A stretch of DNA of 64,000 nt. It comes from Chitinophagaceae bacterium. Lineage in GTDB: Bacteria > Bacteroidota > Bacteroidia > Chitinophagales > Chitinophagaceae. Numbering within the stretch: position 1 is the stretch's first letter; every line of letters starts with the position of its first letter. The position numbers and the translations under genes are program-made. Location of the stretch: the NCBI GenBank assembly GCA_016721085.1, contig JADKJI010000002.1:107499-171498 (forward strand), written 5' to 3'. The notes beneath the pieces are model-generated. The model did not search any database and was not told the origin of the DNA. It was given only the letters and a program-made list of their open reading frames with translations. Shown piece after piece: positions 35,202-42,358 of this stretch.

Positions 35202-36098
35202 ATGGATAATGTGATGTCAAGAAGCTCTTTAAATATTGCTGGTAAAGTACAAGACTATCGCTTACTGATAAAGTTCAGCCTTAGTTTCATGGTGGCTTTT
35301 TCGGCGGTGATCAGTTATCTGCTGGCTCCGAAGGTGGTGGCATATGACTGGTCAATGATCATCCTCATCTTTACAGGTGGGTTGTTGATTACCGGAAGTG
35401 CCAATGCTGTGAACGAGATTGCGGAGAAGGATACCGATGCGCAGATGAAGCGTACCGCCAACAGACCTCTCGCTGCAGGGCGTATGAGTGTAAGGGAAGC
35501 AGGAATTGCTGCTGCCATTATGCTGGTGGTTGGAATGTTCATCATGTGGCATTACTTCAACGGATTGTCTGCCGCCATTTCACTTTTCAGTTGGTTTGTA
35601 TACGCCTATATGTATACGCCATTGAAAAAAGTGAGCGCCATTTCAGTATTGGTAGGTGCCATTCCCGGTGCATTGCCTTGCTTAATTGGATGGGCTGCAG
35701 GTAACGACGATATCAGTGCAGGTGGTTGGGTCTTATTCGCTCTCCAGTTCTTTTGGCAGTTCCCCCATTTCTGGGCTATTGCCTGGGTAGCGCATAAGGA
35801 TTATTCCAATGCCGGTTTCAAACTGATGCCGAGTGTGGAAGGTCCAACCAAATATTCCGCAATTCAATCAGTGATCTATTCGCTGATATTGATACCTGTT
35901 GGCGTATTGCCTTTCTGGGTAGGAATGAGTGGTTGGGTAAGTTTCTTTGTAGTGCTGGTAGCTAATCTTTTCATGGTTTGGTTCTGTGTGAAATTGTTCA
36001 GGGATATGGAAAGGAAAGCTGCGAGAAGAGTGATGTTCGCCAGTTATTTTTACCTGCCGATTGTTTTACTGGCTTTATTAGCCGACAAGATTTGGTAA
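35202..36098 (+). CDS. ctaB: Protoheme IX farnesyltransferase (heme O synthase)
   Basis: The start is the ATG at 35202; the frame is open further upstream but only through the hairpin spacer. The 298-residue UbiA-family membrane protein has about nine spans. The prenyl-diphosphate binding motif is NAVNEIAEKDTDAQMKRTANRPL (NxxxExxxD then MKRTxxRPL), with a second acidic loop in AHKDYSNAGFKLMP. It converts heme B to heme O for the A-type oxidase encoded around it. Confidence 0.93.
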   Translation: MDNVMSRSSLNIAGKVQDYRLLIKFSLSFMVAFSAVISYLLAPKVVAYDWSMIILIFTGGLLITGSANAVNEIAEKDTDAQMKRTANRPLAAGRMSVREAGIAAAIMLVVGMFIMWHYFNGLSAAISLFSWFVYAYMYTPLKKVSAISVLVGAIPGALPCLIGWAAGNDDISAGGWVLFALQFFWQFPHFWAIAWVAHKDYSNAGFKLMPSVEGPTKYSAIQSVIYSLILIPVGVLPFWVGMSGWVSFFVVLVANLFMVWFCVKLFRDMERKAARRVMFASYFYLPIVLLALLADKIW

Positions 36099-36117
36099 GA
36101 TTTAAACAACATAAGTG

Positions 36118-36684
36118 ATGACAGATTCAGTGGGTTCGCAACGAAAAAAGATACATCCGCATAAGTTCACCCTTTGGGTAGCTCTTGCCAGTATCATCAT
36201 GATGTTCGCCGGTTTAACCAGCGCTTACATCGTAAAAGGCAGTATGCCGGGCTGGATCAATATCAGCCTGCCGAAGCTCTTTTATTATTCAACGGGTGCT
36301 ATCCTGCTAAGCAGTGTAACCATACAGCTGGCAGAAAAAGCATTCAAGGAAAGGAACAGACCCCGTTACCGGTCATTGATGACAGTAACAGTGGTGCTTG
36401 CTATCGCTTTCATTGTTTTCCAATTGTATGGCTTTAAGGAGTTATATAATTCAGGGATAAAAATGGAAGGATCGGGTGCAGGACAGTTCCTCTACATCAT
36501 TTTCGGATTACATATTCTCCATGTATTGGGAGGAATAGTTGCCCTGATAGTGATGTTCCTGAAATCGTATAGCGGAAAAATAAGAAGCTATAATCCGGTG
36601 CCGGTAGAAGTGATGACAACCTATTGGCATTTTGTAGATTTCTTATGGATCTATCTATTCGTTTTCTTTTTATTGAAAATGTAG
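36118..36684 (+). CDS. Cytochrome c oxidase subunit III-like protein (first copy)
   Basis: The 188-residue membrane protein has five spans. The sequence HKFTLWVALASIIMMFAGLTSAYIVKG opens it, and EVMTTYWHFVDFLWIYLFVFFLLKM closes it with the WHFVDxxW motif of subunit III. Two starts are possible, GTG at 36115 and ATG at 36118; the ATG is preferred. It lies 17 bases after ctaB and is one of two consecutive subunit III-type genes, a usual arrangement in Bacteroidota. Confidence 0.9.
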   Translation: MTDSVGSQRKKIHPHKFTLWVALASIIMMFAGLTSAYIVKGSMPGWINISLPKLFYYSTGAILLSSVTIQLAEKAFKERNRPRYRSLMTVTVVLAIAFIVFQLYGFKELYNSGIKMEGSGAGQFLYIIFGLHILHVLGGIVALIVMFLKSYSGKIRSYNPVPVEVMTTYWHFVDFLWIYLFVFFLLKM

Positions 36685-36731
36685 AGCGCTATTTATTAAT
36701 TAGACATAAACAGAACCTTTAAAACAGTAAC

Positions 36732-37421
36732 ATGGCACAAGCAGTAGCTGCAAATACCAAATGGTGGAGTGGTGGTAAAAGCCCCTTCAACATAGAGTAC
36801 GGAAAACTGATGATGTGGTATTTTTTGATGAGTGACGCGTTCACTTTCGGCGCCTTCCTTATTGCGTACGGTACCGTGCGGATGAGTAGTAATGGATGGC
36901 CTGACCCTAACCACGTATTCCAGTCTGCCCCTTTCCTCGGCGATGGTTTACCATTGGTGTTTGTGAGCTTGATGACCTTCATTCTGATCGTGAGTTCCGT
37001 TACAATGGTACTCGCTGTTCATGAAGGACATAATATGAACCGTAAGGGAGTTATCAAATGGTTAGCATGGACAATAGTTGGTGGATTCGCTTTCTTAGGT
37101 TGTCAGGCCTGGGAGTGGACACATCTTTTCCATGAAGGTGCATGGTGGGGTAAGATTCCTGTTTATGCAGGTAGTCACTTCCTGAATGCTGATGGATCTG
37201 TTCCTTCTACGAACTTCTCCAACTTCTTTTTCACCATCACTGGTTTCCATGGTTTCCACGTATTCTCTGGTGTTATCATCAATATCATTATGCTGATTAT
37301 GACTATCCAGGGTAAGTTCGACCAACGTGGTCACTACCTGATGATTGAAAAAGCTGGATTGTACTGGCACTTTGTGGATCTGGTTTGGGTATTCGTATTC
37401 CTTTGCTTTTATCTGCTCTAA
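36732..37421 (+). CDS. coxC: Cytochrome c oxidase subunit III (second copy)
   Basis: The 229-residue membrane protein has five to six spans with GKLMMWYFLMSDAFTFGAFLIAYG near the start, QAWEWTHLFHEGAWWG in the centre and YWHFVDLVWVFVFLCFYLL at the end, all typical of heme-copper oxidase subunit III. It supports proton uptake and stability of subunit I. It follows the first copy by 47 bases and is followed by subunit IV. Confidence 0.94.
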   Translation: MAQAVAANTKWWSGGKSPFNIEYGKLMMWYFLMSDAFTFGAFLIAYGTVRMSSNGWPDPNHVFQSAPFLGDGLPLVFVSLMTFILIVSSVTMVLAVHEGHNMNRKGVIKWLAWTIVGGFAFLGCQAWEWTHLFHEGAWWGKIPVYAGSHFLNADGSVPSTNFSNFFFTITGFHGFHVFSGVIINIIMLIMTIQGKFDQRGHYLMIEKAGLYWHFVDLVWVFVFLCFYLL

Positions 37422-37455
37422 TCAATTAATGGCGTAAAAAACTTATTATAGATTT

Positions 37456-37947
37456 ATGGAACATCAATCAATGTCATCCGAGATCACTTTCGCACCAGAA
37501 CACCACGATACCAAATCGGTAGTTCGTAAGATCATCAAAACGACTGTGATCCTGAGTGTGATTACAATTATTGAATTAGCCCTGGGTTATATCATCTTCT
37601 TCATGCATAAGAACCCAGATCATAGTGTAAACCTTGTACTGGCAATCAAAGGAGTGATCGTAATCCTCTCATTAGCAAAAGCATTCTATATCGTTTCCAT
37701 ATTCATGCACCTGGGTGATGAAATAAGGAATATGATCATGACCATTGTAGTGCCTTTGTTCCTCTTCGTTTGGTTTATCGCCGCCTTTATGTGGGATGGT
37801 AATAGCTATAAGGACCTGAGGAATACTTACGACAGGCACCATGCTGAGCAAACAAATGTAAAGCCTACTAATCCAAAGCCAGCTGAGCATGAAGAACATA
37901 GCGAGAAACCAGCAGCTGAAGGTGTAAAGCAGGAAAAATTGCATTAA
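37456..37947 (+). CDS. coxD: Cytochrome c oxidase subunit IV family protein
   Basis: The 163-residue protein has three hydrophobic spans (TTVILSVITIIELALGYIIFFM, VNLVLAIKGVIVILSLAKAFYIVSIFMHLGDE, MIMTIVVPLFLFVWFIAAFMWDG), the pattern of the prokaryotic subunit IV family. A hydrophilic tail rich in His, Glu and Lys follows. It is the last gene before a strong terminator, so it closes the operon. Confidence 0.92.
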   Translation: MEHQSMSSEITFAPEHHDTKSVVRKIIKTTVILSVITIIELALGYIIFFMHKNPDHSVNLVLAIKGVIVILSLAKAFYIVSIFMHLGDEIRNMIMTIVVPLFLFVWFIAAFMWDGNSYKDLRNTYDRHHAEQTNVKPTNPKPAEHEEHSEKPAAEGVKQEKLH

Positions 37948-37969
37948 TTTCCCTTATTATACGATACTA

Positions 37970-37998
37970 AGCCATCTGTAAAACAGATGGCTTTTTTT
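37970..37998 (+). terminator. Rho-independent terminator of the act-cox operon
   Basis: AGCCATCTG (37970-37978) pairs perfectly with CAGATGGCT (37984-37992) around a 5-base loop and is followed by seven T. It stands 22 bases past the subunit IV stop codon. Confidence 0.93.
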
Positions 37999-38039
37999 AT
38001 GCAGTAAACCATCAGCATCATTCAGTATAGTTTACCTTT

Positions 38040-38870
38040 GTGGCTCAAATTTTAGCAGTGAATACAAAAGCTATAATGGCATTAGGTCTCGCAGCACTTC
38101 TACCAATCATAAGCTATCTTTTGGTGAAAGGCTATAGCGATAATGCCGTACAAATGCCAAAACGTTTTTATTATGATTCCACCATTGAAAAAGTGGTCGA
38201 TGGAAAACGATTTACAGATACCCTTTGGCATCGTGTTTCGAATATTGAACTCACCAATCAACTCGGAAAGAAAGTTGAACTGGATCAAATAAAAAATAAA
38301 GTACTGGTAGTCGATTTCTTTTTTACTCATTGTCCAAGTATTTGTCCGGGCATGACAAGAAGTATGAGACGTCTCCAAACCATGATGCATTCTACCGATC
38401 CACGTAAGGTTATCGATACACCGTTAGTGCAATTCCTTTCATTCAGTATCGATCCTGAAAGAGATTCTGTTCCTGTAATAAAAGCATTCGCCGATAAATA
38501 TGGTGTAGACCACGACACCTGGTGGCTACTCACCGGTGATAAACAGAAGATCTACGATTTCGGAATAAACGAAATGAAACTTGGTATCATCGACGGAAAT
38601 GGAAAGGATACACTGTTCGACCACTCTCCCAAATTTGTTTTAATCGATAAAGACAGAATAGTAAGAGGCTATTACAATGGACTCGATTCAATGCAGTTGC
38701 TTAAATTATCACAGGATATCGTATTCCTATCTTTGGAAAAAGACAGAAAAAAACCATCCGCTATTTTTACAGCCCTTAAACAATTGTGGCCGATTTTTAT
38801 TATAGTGATAGTATCTGTAGCACTCTTCTTATTTGTGAATAGAAGACGTAAATTAAAAAATATAGCATAG
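38040..38870 (+). CDS. SCO1/SenC family copper chaperone
   Basis: The 276-residue protein has an N-terminal membrane anchor, a thioredoxin-like SCO domain with the copper-binding CPSIC in FFFTHCPSICPGMTRS and the distant His in FDHSPKFVLIDKD, and a second hydrophobic span near the C-terminus (LWPIFIIVIVSVALFLFV). SCO proteins deliver copper to or reduce CuA of subunit II. The start is uncertain: GTG at 38040 and 38058 and ATG at 38076 are all in frame. The DUF420 gene follows after one base. Confidence 0.9.
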   Translation: MAQILAVNTKAIMALGLAALLPIISYLLVKGYSDNAVQMPKRFYYDSTIEKVVDGKRFTDTLWHRVSNIELTNQLGKKVELDQIKNKVLVVDFFFTHCPSICPGMTRSMRRLQTMMHSTDPRKVIDTPLVQFLSFSIDPERDSVPVIKAFADKYGVDHDTWWLLTGDKQKIYDFGINEMKLGIIDGNGKDTLFDHSPKFVLIDKDRIVRGYYNGLDSMQLLKLSQDIVFLSLEKDRKKPSAIFTALKQLWPIFIIVIVSVALFLFVNRRRKLKNIA

Positions 38871-38871
38871 T

Positions 38872-39414
38872 ATGTTAAAGGCGATCCTTACAAAGAATGA
38901 TAAGAAGGCCGGATGGCTGATAGGTATTTTCTCCGTGGTAGTTTTTGCAGCAGTAGTTGCATTGGGTAAACTTAACCTGAATATAAAAGTAGATTTTGAC
39001 GTGCATGTATTTGCCCGTATCAACGCCATTATCAATTCAACTGTTAGCGTATTGCTGGTAGCTGCATTAATTGCAGTAAAACGTAAAAGTTACGAATGGC
39101 ATAAGCGATTGATGATGACAGCCATGGTATTGTCTATCTTCTTTCTTGTATCCTATATCGCACATCACTTATTAGCAGGTGATACAAAATTCGGAGGTGA
39201 AGGCACTATCCGATATATCTATTTCTTCATTCTCATCACGCATATCTTTTTAGCGGCAATCATCTTGCCGTTCATTCTCTTCACGGCCTATCGCGCCATG
39301 ATCGCCGAATACCCACAGCACAAAAAACTCGCCCGCATTACATGGCCTATTTGGTTTTATGTAGCGGTGACGGGGGTGGTGGTGTATTTTTTGATTAGTC
39401 CTTATTATAGTTAG
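38872..39414 (+). CDS. DUF420 membrane protein, likely oxidase assembly factor
   Basis: The 180-residue protein has five spans and the pattern FARINAIINSTVSVLLVAALIAVKRKSYEWHKRLMMTAMVLSIFFLVSYIAHH, the core of DUF420 (CtaM-like) proteins. Several His residues lie at membrane ends (HKRLMM, IAHHLL, LITHIF). DUF420 proteins accompany SCO genes and are needed for A-type oxidase maturation in some bacteria. The start is one base after the SCO stop, so both are read together. Confidence 0.88.
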   Translation: MLKAILTKNDKKAGWLIGIFSVVVFAAVVALGKLNLNIKVDFDVHVFARINAIINSTVSVLLVAALIAVKRKSYEWHKRLMMTAMVLSIFFLVSYIAHHLLAGDTKFGGEGTIRYIYFFILITHIFLAAIILPFILFTAYRAMIAEYPQHKKLARITWPIWFYVAVTGVVVYFLISPYYS

Positions 39415-39639
39415 AAGTTCAAGAGGTTCCAGATGTTTAATAGGTTCCATAGGGCCTACTAGTTGGAGACTTTCCTTATTCTTTAGTTTTCAGAGGTTAA
39501 TCGTAGAGATATTGTTAGAGTTCCGAACTCTCGAAGAGTTCGGAACTCTAACCATATCTCTACGATTAACCTTAACCCAGCCCTTACCAACTAGTCTGCC
39601 CTATGGAACCTACTAAACATCTGGAACCTCTGGAACAAT
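39412..39639. repeat. Composite nested palindrome with a different core
   Basis: The outer left arm, about 39412-39465 (GTTCAAGAGGTTCCAGATG, TAGGTTCCATAGGG, CTACTAGTTGG), is mirrored by 39587-39639 (CCAACTAGTCTGCCC, ATGGAACCTACTAAACATC, TGGAACCTCTGGAAC). The core, 39495-39571, is a separate palindrome (GGTTAATCGTAGAGATAT ... ATATCTCTACGATTAACC with GAACTCTCGAAGAGTTC at the centre) unrelated to the CGCAGAG cores of the sister elements. Confidence 0.85.
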
Positions 39640-39673
39640 TAGTTTTTACTTTTCGTACTTTTAACCAAAAAAA

Positions 39674-40144
39674 ATGCCCGCCCCCACCTACTTTAAAACC
39701 CTCAAAACAATCCACCTCGCATTACTATCAATGATCGCTGTTTTTTCGGGTGTGGTTTTTTATTTAGTGTATTCAGGAAAGTATCCGCCAACTGTAGTGG
39801 CGCCGGCAGACAGGGTGTTTCAGGTAATTGCATTGGTATTATCGGGAGGAATGCTGATTATAGGTTTCCGACTATTCAATAGTAAAGTATTGCAGCTTCG
39901 AAAATCTGCCCTGAACGTAAAACAAAAACTCGAACAATACCGAGCTGCAAGCATCACCTGGTGGGCAATGATCGAAGGACCTTGTCTGTTTGCTTTAGTA
40001 GGTTTTCTTCTTACAAATAATTATGCCTTCTTCGCACTTGCTTGTTTTCACTTAGCCATACTATTTATGTTTCAGCCGAAAAGGGATAGTATTGTGATGT
40101 TGTTGAATTTGAATAGTGAGGAGAGTAGGGAGTTGGGGGAATAA
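39674..40144 (+). CDS. Hypothetical four-span membrane protein
   Basis: The 156-residue protein has hydrophobic spans at about 14-33, 46-65, 93-112 and 117-132 joined by a basic helix (FNSKVLQLRKSALNVKQKLEQYRAA). I do not recognise a named family. It looks like a conserved Bacteroidota inner-membrane protein (SITWWAMIEGPCLFALVGFLLT). It lies between two composite palindromes, and no operon partner is evident. Confidence 0.7.
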   Translation: MPAPTYFKTLKTIHLALLSMIAVFSGVVFYLVYSGKYPPTVVAPADRVFQVIALVLSGGMLIIGFRLFNSKVLQLRKSALNVKQKLEQYRAASITWWAMIEGPCLFALVGFLLTNNYAFFALACFHLAILFMFQPKRDSIVMLLNLNSEESRELGE

Positions 40145-40146
40145 AT

Positions 40147-40359
40147 TGGGTTCAAGAAGTTCAATAGGTTCCATTTGTTCCATAAGGCCTACTAATTGTA
40201 AGCAACTTGTTTGATAAGATTTTTTAACCGCAGAGGCGCAGAGACGCAGGGAATTCCTCCGTGTCTCTGCGCCTCTGCGGTTATATTTTAAAATTCCAAA
40301 CTGCCAACTATTAGTAGGCCTTATGGAACAAATGGAACCTATTGAACTTCTCGAACTAG
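40147..40359. repeat. Composite nested palindrome, about 215 bp (copy 1 of a near-identical pair)
   Basis: The outer arms, about 40147-40202 and 40311-40356, carry GTTCAATAGGTTCCAT, GGCCTACTAA and their complements. The core at 40225-40283 is TAACCGCAGAGGCGCAGAG with its mirror. The whole unit recurs almost unchanged at 43386-43608, including the non-palindromic linker TTGTTTGATAAGATTTTTT. The right arm runs into the TAG of the minus-strand gene at 40356. Confidence 0.88.
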
Positions 40360-40745
40360 ACTCCCAACTCCTGCGCTGGATCCCAAAACAACCTCCCAAA
40401 CTCCACCACCGTATCATCCTTCACTTTTATCCCTTCCTTCTTCAATAACTCTTCCATTTTGGTGGGTGTTTCGAAATGGGCTTTGCCGCTGAGCATACCG
40501 TTTCGGTTAACCACGCGATGGGCGGGCACTTTGGGTTTTACTTTGTGGGCACCGTTCATGGCCCAGCCAACCATGCGGGCGGATGATTTGGTACCAAGAC
40601 AGGCAGCGATGGCACCGTAAGAGGTTACACGTCCTTTGGGAATTTGACGAGCTACTTCATGAACGAGTTCAAAGAAATTTGTATCTGAACTACCCGAAGG
40701 ACGGATGCTCTTCGGTTTTTCTGTTCCTTTCTTACTGGCGGCCAT
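40356..40745 (-). CDS. Alkyltransferase-like DNA repair protein (MGMT fold, no active-site Cys)
   Basis: The 129-residue protein has the DNA-binding domain of O6-methylguanine-DNA methyltransferases: IPKGRVTSYGAIAACLGTKSSARMVGWAM holds the helix-turn-helix with the Arg finger. The catalytic PCHR motif is PAHR (VPAHRVVNRNG), so it cannot accept an alkyl group. Proteins with PAHR or PWHR are ATL proteins that bind alkylated guanine and recruit nucleotide excision repair. The start overlaps the end of the DUF5522 gene by 14 bases, forming a small minus-strand operon with trmB. Confidence 0.9.
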   Translation of the reverse strand: MAASKKGTEKPKSIRPSGSSDTNFFELVHEVARQIPKGRVTSYGAIAACLGTKSSARMVGWAMNGAHKVKPKVPAHRVVNRNGMLSGKAHFETPTKMEELLKKEGIKVKDDTVVEFGRLFWDPAQELGV

Positions 40746-40929
40746 GAGCTATCTTATTTTGCTGAAGTTGTGATTTATGTGGCTCAGGTACGTTTTCGAA
40801 TTCATAAGGACAATGCCGGCAACCATTGCCACAGCAATACCCTTTTTCCAAGTGGTATTTTTCAGTAAGGACGATGTATCCTTCCTCACTATAATAAAAG
40901 TCTTCCCCTTCAATTAGTTTCTCTTTCAC
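40732..40929 (-). CDS. DUF5522 family small Cys-rich protein
   Basis: The 65-residue protein has the core EGEDFYYSEEGYIVLTEKYHLEKGYCCGNGCRHCPYEF. CCGNGCRHCPY is the signature of DUF5522, similar to the C-terminal tails of some oxidoreductases, and probably binds metal or an iron-sulfur centre. Its function is unknown. It overlaps trmB upstream by 20 bases and the ATL gene downstream by 14 bases, so the three genes are tightly coupled. Confidence 0.85.
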   Translation of the reverse strand: MKEKLIEGEDFYYSEEGYIVLTEKYHLEKGYCCGNGCRHCPYEFENVPEPHKSQLQQNKIAHGRQ

Positions 40930-41623
40930 TTACACGTTGTTTTAGTGCTTCGTCGATATCTGGAATCGGCGTTGAAGGTAACTGGAATTTTATATAATGG
41001 ATGCGATTGCTCTGTGCTATATCGAGCTTTTCGTAATGGGTCTGGATGCTCAAAACCGGATCGCTGTTATTCTCCTTATACAAGTCATCGATTGCTATTG
41101 TTGGAGTGATACCACAAAGCTCCAGTACATCCAATGTAAAATTATAAAGCACCGGAGAATCCGTTTTCAGATTGATATAACTACCGGGCACCAGAATTTG
41201 TTGATATAAGCGCAGAAACTTTGGATGCGTGAGCCGTTTCCGGGCTTTTGATTTCCGCAATTGCGGATCGGGGAAAGTGAGCCAGATGGCTTCCACTTCA
41301 CCCGGATTGAAATATTCAGCAATACGGTCAATCTGTGTACGCAGGAAGGCCACATTAGTCAGGTTCTCTTTGATACAGGTCTTTGCTCCCACCCAAATAC
41401 GGTTTCCTTTCTGGTCAACGCCCAGGAAATTCTTCTCAGGAAACAATCTTCCCATTCCAACGGCATATTCCCCTTTTCCGCAAGCCAGTTCGAGGGTAAT
41501 TTTATGATCATTTGTAAAAACGCTGGTCCAATTCCCTTTCATATTCTCCGGGTACTGGAGCACATTGGGGAAGGTGAGGAGCTCTGCGAAGCGGTGGAGT
41601 TTTTTTTGGGCCATGGGCGGCAA
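40910..41623 (-). CDS. trmB: tRNA (guanine-N7)-methyltransferase
   Basis: The 237-residue protein is TrmB, which methylates G46 in the variable loop of tRNA using S-adenosylmethionine. Visible parts are LELACGKGEYAVGMGRLFPEKNFLGVDQKGNRIWVGA (SAM binding), FLRTQIDRIAEYF, the catalytic-site IWLTFPDPQLRKSKARKRLTHPKFLRLY and LKTDSPVLYNFTLDVL. The start may be ATG 41623 or the ATG three codons later (MAQKKLHRF), which fits relatives better. It is the first gene of a three-gene overlapping operon. Confidence 0.94.
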   Translation of the reverse strand: MPPMAQKKLHRFAELLTFPNVLQYPENMKGNWTSVFTNDHKITLELACGKGEYAVGMGRLFPEKNFLGVDQKGNRIWVGAKTCIKENLTNVAFLRTQIDRIAEYFNPGEVEAIWLTFPDPQLRKSKARKRLTHPKFLRLYQQILVPGSYINLKTDSPVLYNFTLDVLELCGITPTIAIDDLYKENNSDPVLSIQTHYEKLDIAQSNRIHYIKFQLPSTPIPDIDEALKQRVSERETN

Positions 41624-41639
41624 AGTTAACCTAAAGGTT

Positions 41640-41945
41640 GAAATGGTTCAAGAGGGCGTTTAAGGGTTTAAAGTTTAAGGGTTTGGTTCCATGTAGCGCG
41701 TATAATTGCTAAGTGGGAAAAGTTTAGGGTTTGAGTTTAAGGGTTTAAGGTTTTGAAGAGTGGCTGTAAGAAATTACGCGAACGTTGTTTAATCGCGTCT
41801 TTGAGGTAAACAATATTACTTCAAGCTTTAAATGTTTAATAGGCTCCAAACTTCAGAACCTTAAACCCTGAAATTCAGCAGATAAAAATTAGTAGGTCGC
41901 TCCTAGGAACCTAACCTTGAAACTTTGGAACCTTTAAACATTAAA
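41640..41945. repeat. TTTAAGGGTTT-word repeats with inverted partners
   Basis: The left half has GTTTAAGGGTTTAAAG three times between about 41658 and 41755, with GTTCAAGAGG and GGTTCCATG words. The right half has their complements AACCTTAAACCCTG, AGGAACCTAAC and GGAACCTTTAAACATT. The centre (about 41770-41830) is unique sequence with GCGAACG and CGCGTC words. No gene is seen in this spacer, which separates trmB from the terminator of the tRNA-like RNA. Confidence 0.6.
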
Positions 41946-41961
41946 GATTGGAGAGGGGTAT

Positions 41962-41993
41962 AAAAAAAAAACCCCACCGGGAACGGCGAGGGT
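41962..41993 (-). terminator. Rho-independent terminator of the minus-strand tRNA-like RNA
   Basis: On the minus strand ACCCTCGCCG pairs with CGGTGGGGT (one bulge) around a TTCC loop and is followed by ten T (plus-strand A run 41962-41971). A further hairpin with AATCTCT and AGAGATT stems lies just upstream (41998-42031). Confidence 0.85.
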
Positions 41994-42045
41994 TGTCAAT
42001 CTCTTCAGTTCTTGCTTGCTTGTTAGAGATTATGAGAAAAATCCG

Positions 42046-42209
42046 CTGTAGAGGGAGGACTCGAACCTCCACGGGGCAGTTAGCTGTAGCACAAAGATTA
42101 GTGGTCAACCCTGGTCGGCGTTGGTACGTCGGCTCTATGCTACGTTTATACTGTTCCCCCCACCCCCGAGACGAGAGGGCATGTCTGCCAAGATTCCATC
42201 ACTCCACAG
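42046..42209 (-). ncRNA. tRNA-like RNA with complete acceptor, D and T arms and a 90-base variable region
   Basis: On the minus strand an acceptor stem forms between CTGTGGAG (42209-42202) and CTCTACAG (42053-42046), 8 pairs with one G-T. The T arm is GGAGG-TTCGAGT-CCTCC (42070-42054). The D arm is ATG-GAATCTTGGCAGA-CAT (42199-42181), with the GG and the leucine-tRNA look of a class II tRNA. The anticodon-like arm is CCCTC-TCGTCTC-GGGGG (42179-42163); its loop lacks the usual U33, so no anticodon can be assigned. The region 42162-42071 folds as an extended arm: GGGG/CCCC, CAGT/ACTG, then a 10-pair helix GTAGCATAGA (42143-42134) with TTTGTGCTAC (42095-42086). No CCA is encoded. It is not tmRNA. 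A terminator follows. Confidence 0.7.
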
Positions 42210-42290
42210 TATTGTAATTGACTCAAAGAACGATTACGATGTAAAAATACAGCGTTTTGCCCATTCCTTCGAAATATTTCAACATAAATT

Positions 42291-42320
42291 TTGAAAATAT
42301 AGAAATTGTATAAATATTTG
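42291..42320 (+). promoter_or_regulatory. Bacteroidota-type promoter of the Lrp/AsnC gene
   Basis: TTG (42291-42293) and AATATTTG (42313-42320, 7 of 8 to TAnnTTTG) are spaced by exactly 19 bases, the usual Bacteroidota spacing. Transcription would start about 30 bases before the ATG at 42359. Confidence 0.6.
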
Positions 42321-42358
42321 CATGGTTATATGAAAATAATCAAAAAACGATTTGAAAA

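Noticed and set aside
42163..42179. Assigning an anticodon (GTC or CGT) to the tRNA-like RNA
   Set aside because: The well-paired arm puts C at position 33; the alternative with T33 breaks two stem pairs. Neither is convincing.
42046..42209. Interpretation as tmRNA or SRP RNA
   Set aside because: tmRNA has a GGGGCTGA-type start, no D stem, a tag reading frame and is over 300 bases; the SRP RNA apical motif is absent.
41948..42217. An 89-codon plus-strand reading frame
   Set aside because: It lies antisense over the terminator and the tRNA-like RNA; its sequence is explained by RNA structure and has no protein features.
42224..42231. GTTCTTTG as promoter of the tRNA-like RNA
   Set aside because: Only a weak match to TAnnTTTG and no -33 TTG at the right distance, so not annotated.
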